64,000 nt of DNA from Schumannella soli (lineage in GTDB: Bacteria; Actinomycetota; Actinomycetes; Actinomycetales; Microbacteriaceae): positions 886,799 through 950,798 of the forward strand of contig NZ_VHQG01000002.1 of assembly GCF_006517435.1 (NCBI RefSeq). The letters run 5' to 3'. The position numbers were made by a program, and so were the translations under genes. Numbering within the stretch: the stretch's first letter is position 1; each line of letters begins with the position of its first letter. Positions 16,632 to 26,509 of the stretch are shown piece by piece. The notes under the pieces are model-generated. The model was not told where the DNA came from. It was given only the letters and a program-made list of their open reading frames with translations, and did not search any database.

Positions 16632-17465
16632 ATGACCGACGCCCAGGCCGCCCCCGCAACGCCGCAGGAGGCGCTCGACCGCTTCCACCGTCGTCGCGAG
16701 GAATCGGTCGTGCAGCCGCGCGGATCGCTCGCCCTCACGCAGACCCAGCAGGTGGATGCGGAGCAGACGATCTGGGGCGTGCCCGGCACCTGGGCGCCGC
16801 GCGCCGATGGCGGGTCGGGCCTGACGGTCACCGCGACGGCGGGCGACGGCATCCGGGTCGACGGCGAGCTGGTCGACGGCACGGCGATCGTGCGCGGCAA
16901 GGACGACGAGTCGCCCAGCGAGGTCGTCTTCAGCGACACCGTCAGCGGCTTCGTGATCGCGCAGCACGGCGGCAGCTACGCACTGCGCGTGTGGGATGCG
17001 CAGTCCGATGCGATCCAGGAATTCGGCTCGATCGACACCTTCGACTTCAATCCCGAGTGGATCGTGCAGGCGGACTTCTCGCCCAATCCCGAGGGCACGA
17101 CGCTCGGCTTCGAGCACCTCAAGGACGATGGCCAGACCCGCGAGGAGGTCATCCCCGGGTCGATCACGTTCTCGAAGGACGGCGTCGACTACGACCTGGC
17201 CGCGTTCAAGTCGGGTCGTGCTCTGCAGATCGTGTTCGCCGACGCGACGAGCGGCGACTCCACCTACAGCGTCGGCCGCTTCCTGTTCGTCGCGCCGCGT
17301 CCCGACGGCACCATCACGCTCGACTTCAACCAGGCCGTGCTGCCGCCGTGTGCCTTCAGCTACGCCTTCAACTGCCCGATGCCGCCGAAGCAGAACCGCT
17401 TCACGGTGCCGATCGAGGCGGGGGAGAAGAACGTGCTGGCGAAGTCGGGCGCGCCGCTGCACTGA
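16632..17465 (+). CDS. DUF1684 domain-containing protein
   Basis: A 277-residue cytosolic protein. The C-terminal half carries the DUF1684 hallmarks: DFNQAVLPPCAFSYAFNCP with two cysteines, then PPKQNRFTVPIEAGEKN at the end. The start was set at the ATG preceded by GGAGA (16622-16626), which removes an unrelated upstream extension. Members are widespread in bacteria and eukaryotes, with no firm biochemical role. A strand-rich N-terminal half surrounds a conserved EFGSIDTFDFNPEW segment. The surrounding genes do not suggest a pathway. Confidence 0.85.
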   Translation: MTDAQAAPATPQEALDRFHRRREESVVQPRGSLALTQTQQVDAEQTIWGVPGTWAPRADGGSGLTVTATAGDGIRVDGELVDGTAIVRGKDDESPSEVVFSDTVSGFVIAQHGGSYALRVWDAQSDAIQEFGSIDTFDFNPEWIVQADFSPNPEGTTLGFEHLKDDGQTREEVIPGSITFSKDGVDYDLAAFKSGRALQIVFADATSGDSTYSVGRFLFVAPRPDGTITLDFNQAVLPPCAFSYAFNCPMPPKQNRFTVPIEAGEKNVLAKSGAPLH

Positions 17466-17552
17466 CCCAGCGGCGCTGCGCCGTCGACGCTGCGTCAGCG
17501 GTGCGAGCGCGGCACGGGAACAGATCCTCCGATTCATGCGTTCACATCGATC

Positions 17553-18587
17553 GTGAAGCGCATCGGATTCCTCTCCTTCGGTCACCACCAGGCCGTGCCC
17601 GGCTCGCTCGTGCGCACCGCGCAGGACGCCCTGATCCAGTCGATCGACCTCGCGGTCGCGGCCGAGGAGGTCGGCGTCGACGGCGCGTTCTTCCGCGTGC
17701 ACCACTTCGCGCGCCAGCTCGCTGCGCCGTTCCCGCTTCTCGCGGCCGTCGCGGCCCGCACGAGTCGCATCGAGATCGGCACGGGCGTCATCGACATGAG
17801 GTACGAGAATCCTCTGTACTTCGCGGAGGAGGCCGCGGCCGCCGACCTGATCAGCGCCGGCAGCGGTCGACAGGGGCGCCTCCAGCTCGGCATCAGCCGA
17901 GGCTCGCCCGAGACGGCCCTCGACGGCTGGCGTTCGTTCGGCTACGCCCCCTCGGAGGGGAGCGACGAGGCGACGCTCGCCCGAGACAAGACCGAGCTGC
18001 TCCTCGCCGCGCTCGAGGGCGCCGGTGTCGCGACGTCGAATCCCGCGATGACCGGTCAGGAGCGGCCGGTGCCGATCGAGCCGCGCTCCGAGGGACTGCG
18101 CGACCGGATCTGGTGGGGCGCCGGCAGCCGCGCGACGGCCGTGTGGGCGGCCGAGCAGGGGATGAACCTGATGAGCAGCACTCTCCTCACCGAGGACACC
18201 GGAGTACCGCTGGGCGAGCTGCAGGCGGAGCAGATCCAGATGTTCCGCGACAGCTGGGCGGCGGCCGGGCACGAGCGCACCCCGCGCGTGTCGATCAGCC
18301 GCAGCATCCTGCCGATCATCGACGACGAGACGCGGCAGTGGTTCGGCCTGCGCGCGCAGGCCGACTCGCAGGATCATGTCGGCCACCTCGACGCGACGAC
18401 GATCGCGCGCTTCGGCCGCAGCTACATCGGCGAGCCGGACCGCATCGTCGAGGAGCTCGCCCAGGATCCGGCGGTGCAGGCCGCCGACACGATCCTCGTG
18501 ACGGTGCCGAACCAGCTGGGCGTCGACCTCAACGCCCGCATGCTCGAGTCGATCGTGCGCGACATCAAGCCGGGCCTCGGCGAGTGA
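17553..18587 (+). CDS. LLM-class flavin-dependent oxidoreductase
   Basis: A 344-residue luciferase-like TIM-barrel enzyme. The N-terminus KRIGFLSFGHHQAVPGS and the segment FFRVHHFARQLAAPFPLLAAVAART are typical, as is RIEIGTGVIDMRYENPLYFAEEA in the flavin-binding region. Such enzymes use FMN or F420 to oxidise diverse substrates. The start is a GTG with no strong Shine-Dalgarno. The 3' end overlaps the convergent membrane-protein gene by 23 bases. The substrate cannot be predicted. Confidence 0.88.
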   Translation: MKRIGFLSFGHHQAVPGSLVRTAQDALIQSIDLAVAAEEVGVDGAFFRVHHFARQLAAPFPLLAAVAARTSRIEIGTGVIDMRYENPLYFAEEAAAADLISAGSGRQGRLQLGISRGSPETALDGWRSFGYAPSEGSDEATLARDKTELLLAALEGAGVATSNPAMTGQERPVPIEPRSEGLRDRIWWGAGSRATAVWAAEQGMNLMSSTLLTEDTGVPLGELQAEQIQMFRDSWAAAGHERTPRVSISRSILPIIDDETRQWFGLRAQADSQDHVGHLDATTIARFGRSYIGEPDRIVEELAQDPAVQAADTILVTVPNQLGVDLNARMLESIVRDIKPGLGE

Positions 18588-19272
18588 TGTCGGCGGCGTC
18601 GTCACCCGAAACGCCATCGACGGCGCCGCGGCCGGGGACCTCGTCGTCGAACTCGTCCGGGCTCGCGATCACGAAGCGATCGAGGTCGATCCGCACGCCA
18701 GCTCGGTTCGCGAGCATCAGCACCTCGTCATAGCATCGCTGCAGCGCCGGAAGCCGCGCCTCGAACTCGGCTCGCGTCGCCGACTCGAGTGCCTCGTCGT
18801 CCAGTTCGGTGAAGTCCTCCACCGCCTCCACGAACCGCCAGATCTGCGACGCGTCCACCGAATCGGGCACGTCGATGACGAGATAGGGAAGCAGACCGAC
18901 CTCCTTGGTCCGCACCCGCGTCAGGTCGGGCCGCGGCGTCGACCGCACGAGCGTCACGAGCGCGACGATGAGCGCCGCGCCGATCAGGACCGTGAGGTAT
19001 CCGAAGCCGACGACCGGGTCCAGCCCGTCGGGGAGCCATGCCAGGGCATCGCGTCGATCATCATCGGGGACGACCCGCAGCAGCACGATGACCGCGATCA
19101 CGACCACCACACCGGCGATGAGCGCGGCGCGCTCGGTCGTCTGACGCCGATGGGCTGCGCGGCGCAGAGCGTCCCGGACCGATCCGCGGGCATCACCGGT
19201 CAGAGTCGGATCGACCAGCAGCAGGCGTGCGCCGATCCGGACGACCGAGGGGTGAGCAGTCGTCAGAGGCAT
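18565..19272 (-). CDS. Two-helix membrane protein of unknown function
   Basis: A 235-residue protein with two hydrophobic segments (AALIAGVVVVIAVIVLLRVV, about residues 49-68, and VVGFGYLTVLIGAALIVALV, about 87-106). A soluble C-terminal domain of about 120 residues follows, rich in Glu and Asp (FVEAVEDFTELDDEALESA). The N-terminus is basic. No family was recognised. The tail of the gene overlaps the convergent LLM oxidoreductase gene by 23 bases, which leaves no room for a separate terminator. Confidence 0.7.
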   Translation of the reverse strand: MPLTTAHPSVVRIGARLLLVDPTLTGDARGSVRDALRRAAHRRQTTERAALIAGVVVVIAVIVLLRVVPDDDRRDALAWLPDGLDPVVGFGYLTVLIGAALIVALVTLVRSTPRPDLTRVRTKEVGLLPYLVIDVPDSVDASQIWRFVEAVEDFTELDDEALESATRAEFEARLPALQRCYDEVLMLANRAGVRIDLDRFVIASPDEFDDEVPGRGAVDGVSGDDAADITRRGPA

Positions 19273-19379
19273 GCGGCGAGGCTATCCGCGTTCGTCACGA
19301 CCGGGCGCACGTGGGCGGGGAATCGCACGAACGAGCGCTACCCTGTACGCACTCACGAGCGATGACGATCGGAGACGGC

Positions 19380-20666
19380 ATGTCCAGTCCGTGGACGGCG
19401 GCACCCGCCGACAGCCGCGCGACCCTGCGCGTGGCGCACGATCGCGTGATCGGCGAGCGGGTCGAGAGCCCCGGCATCCGTCTGCTCGTGGAGGAGTCGT
19501 GGCGGCGTTCGCTCGCGCACGAGATCGATCCCGACAAGGCGGTCGCCCGCCTCCCGCTCGGCGACTCCGATCTGCGCGACTACCGCGAGCAGCACCCGCT
19601 GCGCCATGCGCTCCCGACGCTGCACCGGCTGCTGATCCGGCACACCTTCGACGCCGGGCTCATCATCGCGATCGGCGACGAGGCCGGTCGGCTGCTCTGG
19701 ATCGACGGCGACCGTGAACTGCGCCGCCGCGCCGAGGGCATGCTGTTCGTCGAAGGCGCGGACTGGTCGGAGTCGGTCGTCGGCACGAGCGCACCCGGAA
19801 CGGCGCTGCAGCTCGACCACGGCATCCAGATCTCCGGCCCCGAGCACTTCACGCGACTCGTGCACCCGTGGAGCTGCACGGCCGTCCCGGTCCACGACCC
19901 GGCGAGCGGCGCCGTGCTCGGCGTGATCGACATCACCGGCGGCGACGAGGCCGTCGCCCCGGCGACGCTCCCGCTGCTCGAGGCGGCCGTCGCGGCCGTC
20001 GAGGCCGAGCTGCGGGTGCAGCGTCTCGACGACGTCGTGGCGCCGCGCCGCCGCACCACCGCGCCGACCCGCACCCGTCCCGCGACCCCCGAGCTGCACG
20101 TGCTGGGGCGCGACGACGGCGAGCTCGCCTGGGGTGTCGATCGGCACGAGCTCAGCCTGCGGCACGCCGAGATGCTGACCCTGCTGGCCTGGCATCGCGG
20201 GGGACTGACCGCCGAGCGCCTGGCCGAGCTGCTCTACGGGCGCGACGACGCGCTCGTCACCCTGCGCGCCGAGATGGTGCGACTCCGCAAGATCCTGCCC
20301 GAGCGCTTCGCGCCGCTGTCGAAGCCCTACCGACTGCCCGAGCCGGTCGAGCTGGATGCGCAGCGCCTGCTCGGCTTCCTCGAACGCGGCGCCCACAAGG
20401 TCGCCCTCGGCGCCTACCGCGGACCGCTGCTTCCGCGCTCCACCGCCCCCGGCATCGTCGAGATCCGCACCGAGCTCGCGGCCGTGCTGCGCGAGACGCT
20501 CATGTCCGACGCCGCGGTCGACACCCTGCTCGACTACGCCCGCACCGACGACGCCGCCTGGGATGTCGAGGTGTGGCAGCAGGTGCTGAGGATGCTGCCG
20601 GCGCGGTCGCCGAAGCGCGCCGGCGTCGTCACGCGCATCGAGCGCATCCAGGCCGAGCTGGGCTGA
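19380..20666 (+). CDS. GAF-domain transcriptional regulator next to an aldehyde dehydrogenase
   Basis: A 428-residue regulator. Residues about 20-95 form an AcoR-like N-terminal helical part ([12 protein letters not shown]). A GAF domain follows to about 215 ([48 protein letters not shown]). A C-terminal winged-helix-like segment ([25 protein letters not shown]) follows a Thr/Pro/Arg linker. There is no AAA+ sigma-54 activator domain, as expected in actinobacteria. The second ATG was chosen for its GGAG eight bases upstream; one at 19362 is possible. It probably senses an alcohol or aldehyde and controls the gene at 20824. Confidence 0.83.
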   Translation: MSSPWTAAPADSRATLRVAHDRVIGERVESPGIRLLVEESWRRSLAHEIDPDKAVARLPLGDSDLRDYREQHPLRHALPTLHRLLIRHTFDAGLIIAIGDEAGRLLWIDGDRELRRRAEGMLFVEGADWSESVVGTSAPGTALQLDHGIQISGPEHFTRLVHPWSCTAVPVHDPASGAVLGVIDITGGDEAVAPATLPLLEAAVAAVEAELRVQRLDDVVAPRRRTTAPTRTRPATPELHVLGRDDGELAWGVDRHELSLRHAEMLTLLAWHRGGLTAERLAELLYGRDDALVTLRAEMVRLRKILPERFAPLSKPYRLPEPVELDAQRLLGFLERGAHKVALGAYRGPLLPRSTAPGIVEIRTELAAVLRETLMSDAAVDTLLDYARTDDAAWDVEVWQQVLRMLPARSPKRAGVVTRIERIQAELG

Positions 20667-20823
20667 CTGCTGCAGCAGATCGCGGCTGACGGCGGCGCCG
20701 AGTCGTCGCCGCGGTGCCTCGGCGCTCTGGATCGACCCGCGCAACTCTCTGCAACCTCCGCCGTCCTACCGTGGGCGCACCGGGCCACCCAGCCCGCACC
20801 CGACGATGGAGTTGGAGACAGAG

Positions 20824-22347
<1,524 letters not shown>

Positions 22348-22438
22348 GCTCGAGTCCACCGGCTGCCCTGGGCGGCCGAGATCAGGCGCCCGCCCACGAC
22401 GCACCGCGGTGACGGCCGCTCCCTCGCGGAGGTCGCCG

Positions 22439-22476
22439 GGCCGGATGCGCGCCCGTCGGGTGGCGCGCATCCGGCC
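22439..22476 (+). terminator. Strong hairpin between aldehyde dehydrogenase and DUF779 genes
   Basis: A perfect 15-bp inverted repeat (22439-22453 with 22462-22476) with an 8-base loop, about 90 bases after the dehydrogenase stop. It is the longest perfect stem of any terminator-like hairpin seen here. It would make most transcripts end before the DUF779 gene. Confidence 0.7.
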
Positions 22477-22558
22477 ATCTCAGCTCGGCGGGCGGCGGGA
22501 TGCCTGGTTCCCCGTCGTCCGCCGAAGCACGCGCGTACCCTGTGCCCAGGAGGCCACC

Positions 22559-22975
22559 ATGCCCGCACTGCTCGATTCCGCCGTCGCGATCGAGGGAGAG
22601 ACCGTCTCCCGTGTCGCGCTCACCGACACCTCCGTCGAGCTGCTGCGGCGGCTCTGGGACCTCCACGGTCCGCTGATGTTCCACCAGTCGGGGGGATGCT
22701 GCGACGGCAGCTCGCCGATGTGCTTCCCGGCCGGCGACTTCCTGACCGGGCCCGCCGACGTCCTCCTCGGCGTGTTCGACATCGCGCCGGAAGGCGCGGA
22801 TCCGCAGATGATCGAGTTCTGGATGTCGCAGGAGCAGTTCGCCTACTGGAGCCACACCCACCTCACGGTCGACGTGGTGACGGGGCGCGGTTCCGGCTTC
22901 TCGGTCGAGGCGCCCGAGGGCGTGCGCTTCCTTCTGCGCTCGCGCCTCATGGAGTCCGCGACGCCCTTCGTCTGA
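22559..22975 (+). CDS. DUF779 protein (aldehyde dehydrogenase partner)
   Basis: A 138-residue protein. The diagnostic core is FHQSGGCCDGSSPMCFPAGD, with Cys47, Cys48 and Cys55 and nearby His42 that could bind a metal. It is cytosolic. Members are found beside acetaldehyde/alcohol dehydrogenases, but no activity is established. The start has AGGAGG nine bases upstream, so it is translated strongly despite the terminator before it. The ORF opens upstream, but that part covers the hairpin and is not coding. Confidence 0.88.
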   Translation: MPALLDSAVAIEGETVSRVALTDTSVELLRRLWDLHGPLMFHQSGGCCDGSSPMCFPAGDFLTGPADVLLGVFDIAPEGADPQMIEFWMSQEQFAYWSHTHLTVDVVTGRGSGFSVEAPEGVRFLLRSRLMESATPFV

Positions 22976-23054
22976 CACATCACCGTCGCCGTCGTCGACC
23001 GACGTCGTGCCCGACGCGCGCCCCTGTGGTGCGCCCGCTGTCGGCGGCGCGCGG

Positions 23055-23060
23055 CAGAAT
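23055..23060 (+). promoter_or_regulatory. -10 box CAGAAT of the DNA polymerase gene
   Basis: CAGAAT ends 6 bases before the GTG at 23067, the same geometry as other leaderless starts here. It supports the GTG over a start at 23007. Confidence 0.45.
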
Positions 23061-23066
23061 CGAGCT

Positions 23067-24725
23067 GTGCCCGTCGTGCTGGATCGGAAAGGCGACTCCG
23101 TGGTCGCCCGCGATCTCGATGACGGCGGAGTCGAGGTCGCCATCCTCGAGATCCCGTCCGAGACGCTGCCGGCCTACGTCGCCGAGCGAGACGCCGCCGA
23201 GCACCCGCGCTGGGTGTGGTCGGACACCGCCGAGTGGTATCCGCGCCTTCTGCTCGCGGGCGTGCGCGTCGAGCGCGCCGCCGATCTCCGGCTCTGCCGA
23301 CGCATCCTGCGCTCCGCCGAGGCGACGAGCTCGACGCCGCTCGCGGGGTTGCCGCGCGACGGCTGGGATGCCGCAGCGGCGGCACCCGTCGTCGAGCCGG
23401 GCGCCGCGCTGTTCGATCTCACCGAGCGCGTCGAGCGCGGCCCCGCCCACGAGGAGTACCTCCGTCAGGCCGACGCCGTCGCGCGCAGCCGAGAGCCCGG
23501 CGTGCTCGCTCTGCTGCTCGCCGCCGAGAGCGTCGGGGCGCTGACCGCGGCGGAGATGTCTCACGCGGGTCTGCCGTGGAGCGCGCGGCGGCACGACGAG
23601 ATCCTGACCGGACTGCTCGGCGCGCGCCCGGTCGCGGGCCGTCCCGAGCGGATGGAGGCGCTCGTCGTCCGGCTGCGCGAGCTGCTCGACGCGCCCGAGC
23701 TCGATCCCGACTCGCCGGAGCGGCTGCTGCGCGCGCTGCAGAACGCCGGGCTCCCGGCGCGCTCGACCCGCTCCTGGGAGCTGAAGGAGCTCAGGCATCC
23801 GGCGATCGCCCCGCTCCTCGAGTACAAGAAACTCGCCAGGGTGCTCACCGCGAACGGCTGGAACTGGGTCGACAGCTGGGTGCGGGAGGGTCGGTTCCGT
23901 CCGGTCTACGTCGTCGGCGGCGTCGTGACCGGCCGCTGGGCCTCCGACGGCGGCGGCGCGCTGCAGCTCCCGCATCAGGTGCGCGGCGCCGTCGTCGCCG
24001 ATCCCGGCTGGAAGCTCGTCGTCGCCGACGCGGCGCAGCTCGAGCCGCGCGTGCTCGCCGCCATGTCGGGCGATGCCGCGATGGCCCGCGCGGGTCGCGC
24101 GCAGGACCTCTACGAGGGCATCGTGGAGAGCGGCGCGGTCGCCGACCGCAACGAGGCCAAATACGGGATGCTCGGTGCGATCTACGGCGGCACGACGGGC
24201 GTGAGCGGACGCGTGCTGCCGCGGATGCGCCGCGTGTTCCCCGACGCGATGCGGCTCGTCGAGGAGGCGGCGCGCGCCGGTGAGCGCGGCGAGCGGGTGC
24301 GCACCTGGCTCGGCCGCACCTCCCCGTCGCGCGGAGGCGAGGGCTACGACGAGACGCTGAGCTCCGAGGCGCGCGATCGAGCTCGCTCCGACGCCCGCTC
24401 CTGGGGGCGCTTCACCCGCAACTTCGTGGTGCAGGGCACGGCGGCCGAATGGGCGATGTGCTGGATGGGATCGCTGCGGCGTCGACTCTGGGAGCTGGGC
24501 GAGGGTGCTCAGAGCGCCGCACGGCATCCCTTCGATCGACGGCCGCATCTGGCGTTCTTCCTGCACGACGAGGTCATGGTGCACACCCCGGCGGAGTTCG
24601 CCGATCAGGTGGAGCAGGAGGTGCGGGCCGCCGCGGCCGATGCGGGGCGCATGCTCTTCCCGTCCGCTCCGGTCGAGTTCGCGCTCACGGTGGCTCAGGT
24701 CGACAGCTACGACCGCGCGAAGTAG
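23067..24725 (+). CDS. Bifunctional 3'-5' exonuclease/DNA polymerase, family A-like
   Basis: A 552-residue protein, much shorter than the 880-900 residues of Pol I and lacking the 5' nuclease. The N-terminal third looks like a degenerate exonuclease fold. The polymerase motifs are intact: A as DAAQLEPRVLAAMSGD, B as RNEAKYGMLGAIYG, and C as FLHDEVMVHTP. The two catalytic Asp residues are kept. Motif B has LG where Pol I has FG, so template handling may differ. Such proteins occur across actinobacteria in addition to PolA, probably for repair. The start is a GTG with a -10 box. Confidence 0.85.
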   Translation: MPVVLDRKGDSVVARDLDDGGVEVAILEIPSETLPAYVAERDAAEHPRWVWSDTAEWYPRLLLAGVRVERAADLRLCRRILRSAEATSSTPLAGLPRDGWDAAAAAPVVEPGAALFDLTERVERGPAHEEYLRQADAVARSREPGVLALLLAAESVGALTAAEMSHAGLPWSARRHDEILTGLLGARPVAGRPERMEALVVRLRELLDAPELDPDSPERLLRALQNAGLPARSTRSWELKELRHPAIAPLLEYKKLARVLTANGWNWVDSWVREGRFRPVYVVGGVVTGRWASDGGGALQLPHQVRGAVVADPGWKLVVADAAQLEPRVLAAMSGDAAMARAGRAQDLYEGIVESGAVADRNEAKYGMLGAIYGGTTGVSGRVLPRMRRVFPDAMRLVEEAARAGERGERVRTWLGRTSPSRGGEGYDETLSSEARDRARSDARSWGRFTRNFVVQGTAAEWAMCWMGSLRRRLWELGEGAQSAARHPFDRRPHLAFFLHDEVMVHTPAEFADQVEQEVRAAAADAGRMLFPSAPVEFALTVAQVDSYDRAK

Positions 24726-24751
24726 CCGGCGGCGGCATGCTGCGGATCGAC

Positions 24752-24797
24752 GAGAGCGGCCTCGACGGCGCCGTGGGGCGCGGTCGAGGCCGGTCTC
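24752..24797. terminator. Bidirectional terminator between DNA polymerase and Ig-like gene
   Basis: A 9-bp stem GGCCTCGAC/GTCGAGGCC (24758-24766 with 24783-24791), extended by GAGA/TCTC around a two-base internal loop. It lies between two convergent genes and can serve both. Confidence 0.6.
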
Positions 24798-24821
24798 GGA
24801 ATCGCTGACGTCGGAGGCTGC

Positions 24822-25451
24822 TCAGCCGATCGACTCGGCGGCCGCCGAGAGTCCCTTGCTGAGCGCGCGCAGCGCGGCCGCGATGTCGGATCGAGCGCTG
24901 GACTCGTCCGCACCGGCTGAGGTGCCGGCCGTCTCGCTCGGAGACGCGACCGACGCCACGGGCGCGGGCGCGGCGGACGCGGGCGTCGACGCGCTCGGCG
25001 CCGGAGCGGCAGAGCGGGCGACGGGTGCGGCGGTCACCGGAGCGGCCGGCGCCGGGGGAGCGGGCGGCGCGACGACGACCGGCGCCGCCACCGTGACGGT
25101 GACATCCACCGGGTCTGAGGCCGACGCGCCGTCGCTCACCAGAAAGGCGAAGTGGTCGCTGCCCGAGAAGCCGGCCCGCGGAGTGTAGGTCGCGGTGCTG
25201 CCGGAGATGCTCACGTCGCCGTAGCTGGCGAAGAGCGCGAGGCGGTACTGCAGGGCGGCGCCGCTCGGGCTGGTGCCGCGCAGCGGGATCGAGACCGTCG
25301 TGCCGGCGGCCGTCGAGGCCGAGCTCGGCAGGGCGACGGGAGTGGCGGTGTCCGCGGTCGAGGCGAGCGCGGGGCCGGCGACCGCGAGCGCGGCGCCGAG
25401 AAGGAGGGCGCCCGGGAGGGCGCGCAGGCGGGGACGGAGAACAGCGGTCAT
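24822..25451 (-). CDS. Secreted Ig-like domain protein with Ala/Pro-rich tail
   Basis: A 209-residue exported protein. The signal peptide (MTAVLRPRLRALPGALLLGAA, cleavage near ALASTA) is followed by one Ig-like/cadherin-like domain (about residues 35-115). This has the typical TATYTPRAGFSGSDHFAFLVSD strand pair. An Ala/Pro/Ser-rich stalk of about 70 residues leads to a short C-terminal helix. There is no cell-wall sorting motif. The domain usually occurs in repeats in large adhesins, and a single copy is unusual. It may be a wall-associated binding protein. The start ATG lacks a Shine-Dalgarno. Confidence 0.75.
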   Translation of the reverse strand: MTAVLRPRLRALPGALLLGAALAVAGPALASTADTATPVALPSSASTAAGTTVSIPLRGTSPSGAALQYRLALFASYGDVSISGSTATYTPRAGFSGSDHFAFLVSDGASASDPVDVTVTVAAPVVVAPPAPPAPAAPVTAAPVARSAAPAPSASTPASAAPAPVASVASPSETAGTSAGADESSARSDIAAALRALSKGLSAAAESIG

Positions 25452-25773
25452 CGGGGGAGACCATTCGGGTAGGCGCAGCAGGGGGACTGCGAGGGGTGGC
25501 GTCGATGCGGGGACATGTCGGCCGTTTGGGGGACAGCTCATAGTAGAGCGATCCGCCGCGGCGGCGCTAGAGCCACGCGGATCGGTTCGCACCGTGTCGG
25601 GCGGGGCGGGATGAGGGTCGTCGCGCCTGGCGAGCTCGCTGACGGCCGGTCTCGAATCGCCGAATCACACGCTTGTCATCTCCCGCGCTGGTCAGGCATA
25701 ATCGCGATAGCGGGCACGCTGTTCTCTGCTCACAGGTCGATGGGGAAGTCGCACCTGACGATCGGAGAAGAAA
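25452..25773. promoter_or_regulatory. Divergent intergenic region with promoter for the DUF3145 gene
   Basis: A 322-base gap between divergent genes. TTGTCA (25673-25678) and CATAAT (25697-25702) are separated by 18 bases and point towards the DUF3145 gene, leaving a leader of about 65 bases with GGAG before the GTG. This is one of the few classical -35/-10 pairs in the window. Nothing else was recognised. Confidence 0.6.
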
Positions 25774-26277
25774 GTGGTCGCAACACCGTCGCGCGGAGTG
25801 GTCTTCGTCCACTCCGCTCCTCGCGCGCTCTGCCCCCATGTCGAATGGGCGGCCGGTCGCGCTCTCGGGCATGCCGTCACCGTCGAGTGGCGTGAGCAGC
25901 CCGTTCTTCGGGGTGCCCAGCGCGCCGAGTTCTCGTGGCAGGGCCCGCGCGGAACCGGTGCCGTCATCGCCTCCGCGCTGCGCGGCTGGGAGCACCTGCG
26001 CTACGAGGTGACCGAAGACGCCGGCCTGGGCGGCGACGGCGGTCGGTGGATGCACACGCCCGACCTCGGCGTGTTCTATGCGCAGACCGACACCGCGGGC
26101 AACATGGTGATCCCCGAAGACCGGGTCCGCTCGGCGATGGAGACCGCCGGATCCAACGCCCTCGAGCTGCACCGCGAGCTTCGCCTCGCACTCGGGCAGG
26201 CGTGGGACGACGAGCTCGAGCCCTTCCGCACCGCCTCCGACGACTCGTCGGTCGTCTGGCTGCACAAGGTGGGCTGA
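25774..26277 (+). CDS. DUF3145 domain-containing protein
   Basis: A 167-residue cytosolic protein found almost only in actinobacteria. The N-terminus (RGVVFVHSAPRALCPHVEWA) and the central EHLRYEVTEDAG and RWMHTPDLGVFYAQTDTAGN segments are characteristic. It starts at a GTG with GGAGAAGAAA upstream. No biochemical function is known. It lies next to the fatty-acid synthesis cluster, from which it is separated by a bidirectional terminator. Confidence 0.9.
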   Translation: MVATPSRGVVFVHSAPRALCPHVEWAAGRALGHAVTVEWREQPVLRGAQRAEFSWQGPRGTGAVIASALRGWEHLRYEVTEDAGLGGDGGRWMHTPDLGVFYAQTDTAGNMVIPEDRVRSAMETAGSNALELHRELRLALGQAWDDELEPFRTASDDSSVVWLHKVG

Positions 26278-26280
26278 GTC

Positions 26281-26394
26281 GTGGCCCGCATCCTCTCGCG
26301 CCTCCGGCGCCGTCGCAGCCGCGTCGGGCGCGCGTGGCTGGCGCGGCGCGAGCAGCACCGCGCCGAGTTCGGACGGTCTCGCGTGGGCGTCTGA
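26281..26394 (+). CDS. Possible 37-residue Arg-rich small protein
   Basis: A GTG three bases after the DUF3145 stop opens a 37-codon frame of which about one third is Arg. Third positions are G or C in 34 of 37 codons, as in real genes here. There is no Shine-Dalgarno, so it would rely on ribosomes coming from DUF3145. It could equally be chance in GC-rich DNA. Confidence 0.3.
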   Translation: MARILSRLRRRRSRVGRAWLARREQHRAEFGRSRVGV

Positions 26395-26436
26395 TCCCGC
26401 ATCCTCAGGTTCCTCGGCGTTCTGACGCCGAGACGA

Positions 26437-26468
26437 GACGAGCCCCTGCCGGTAGGCGGGGGCTCGTC
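26437..26468. terminator. Bidirectional terminator between DUF3145 and fabF
   Basis: A 14-bp stem (26437-26450 with 26455-26468) containing one T-G wobble, with a GGTA tetraloop. The genes on both sides converge on it. Confidence 0.8.
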
Positions 26469-26509
26469 GTCTGTCCGGGCTCGTGACCCGGACGCCTCTC
26501 TCGGGGGAC

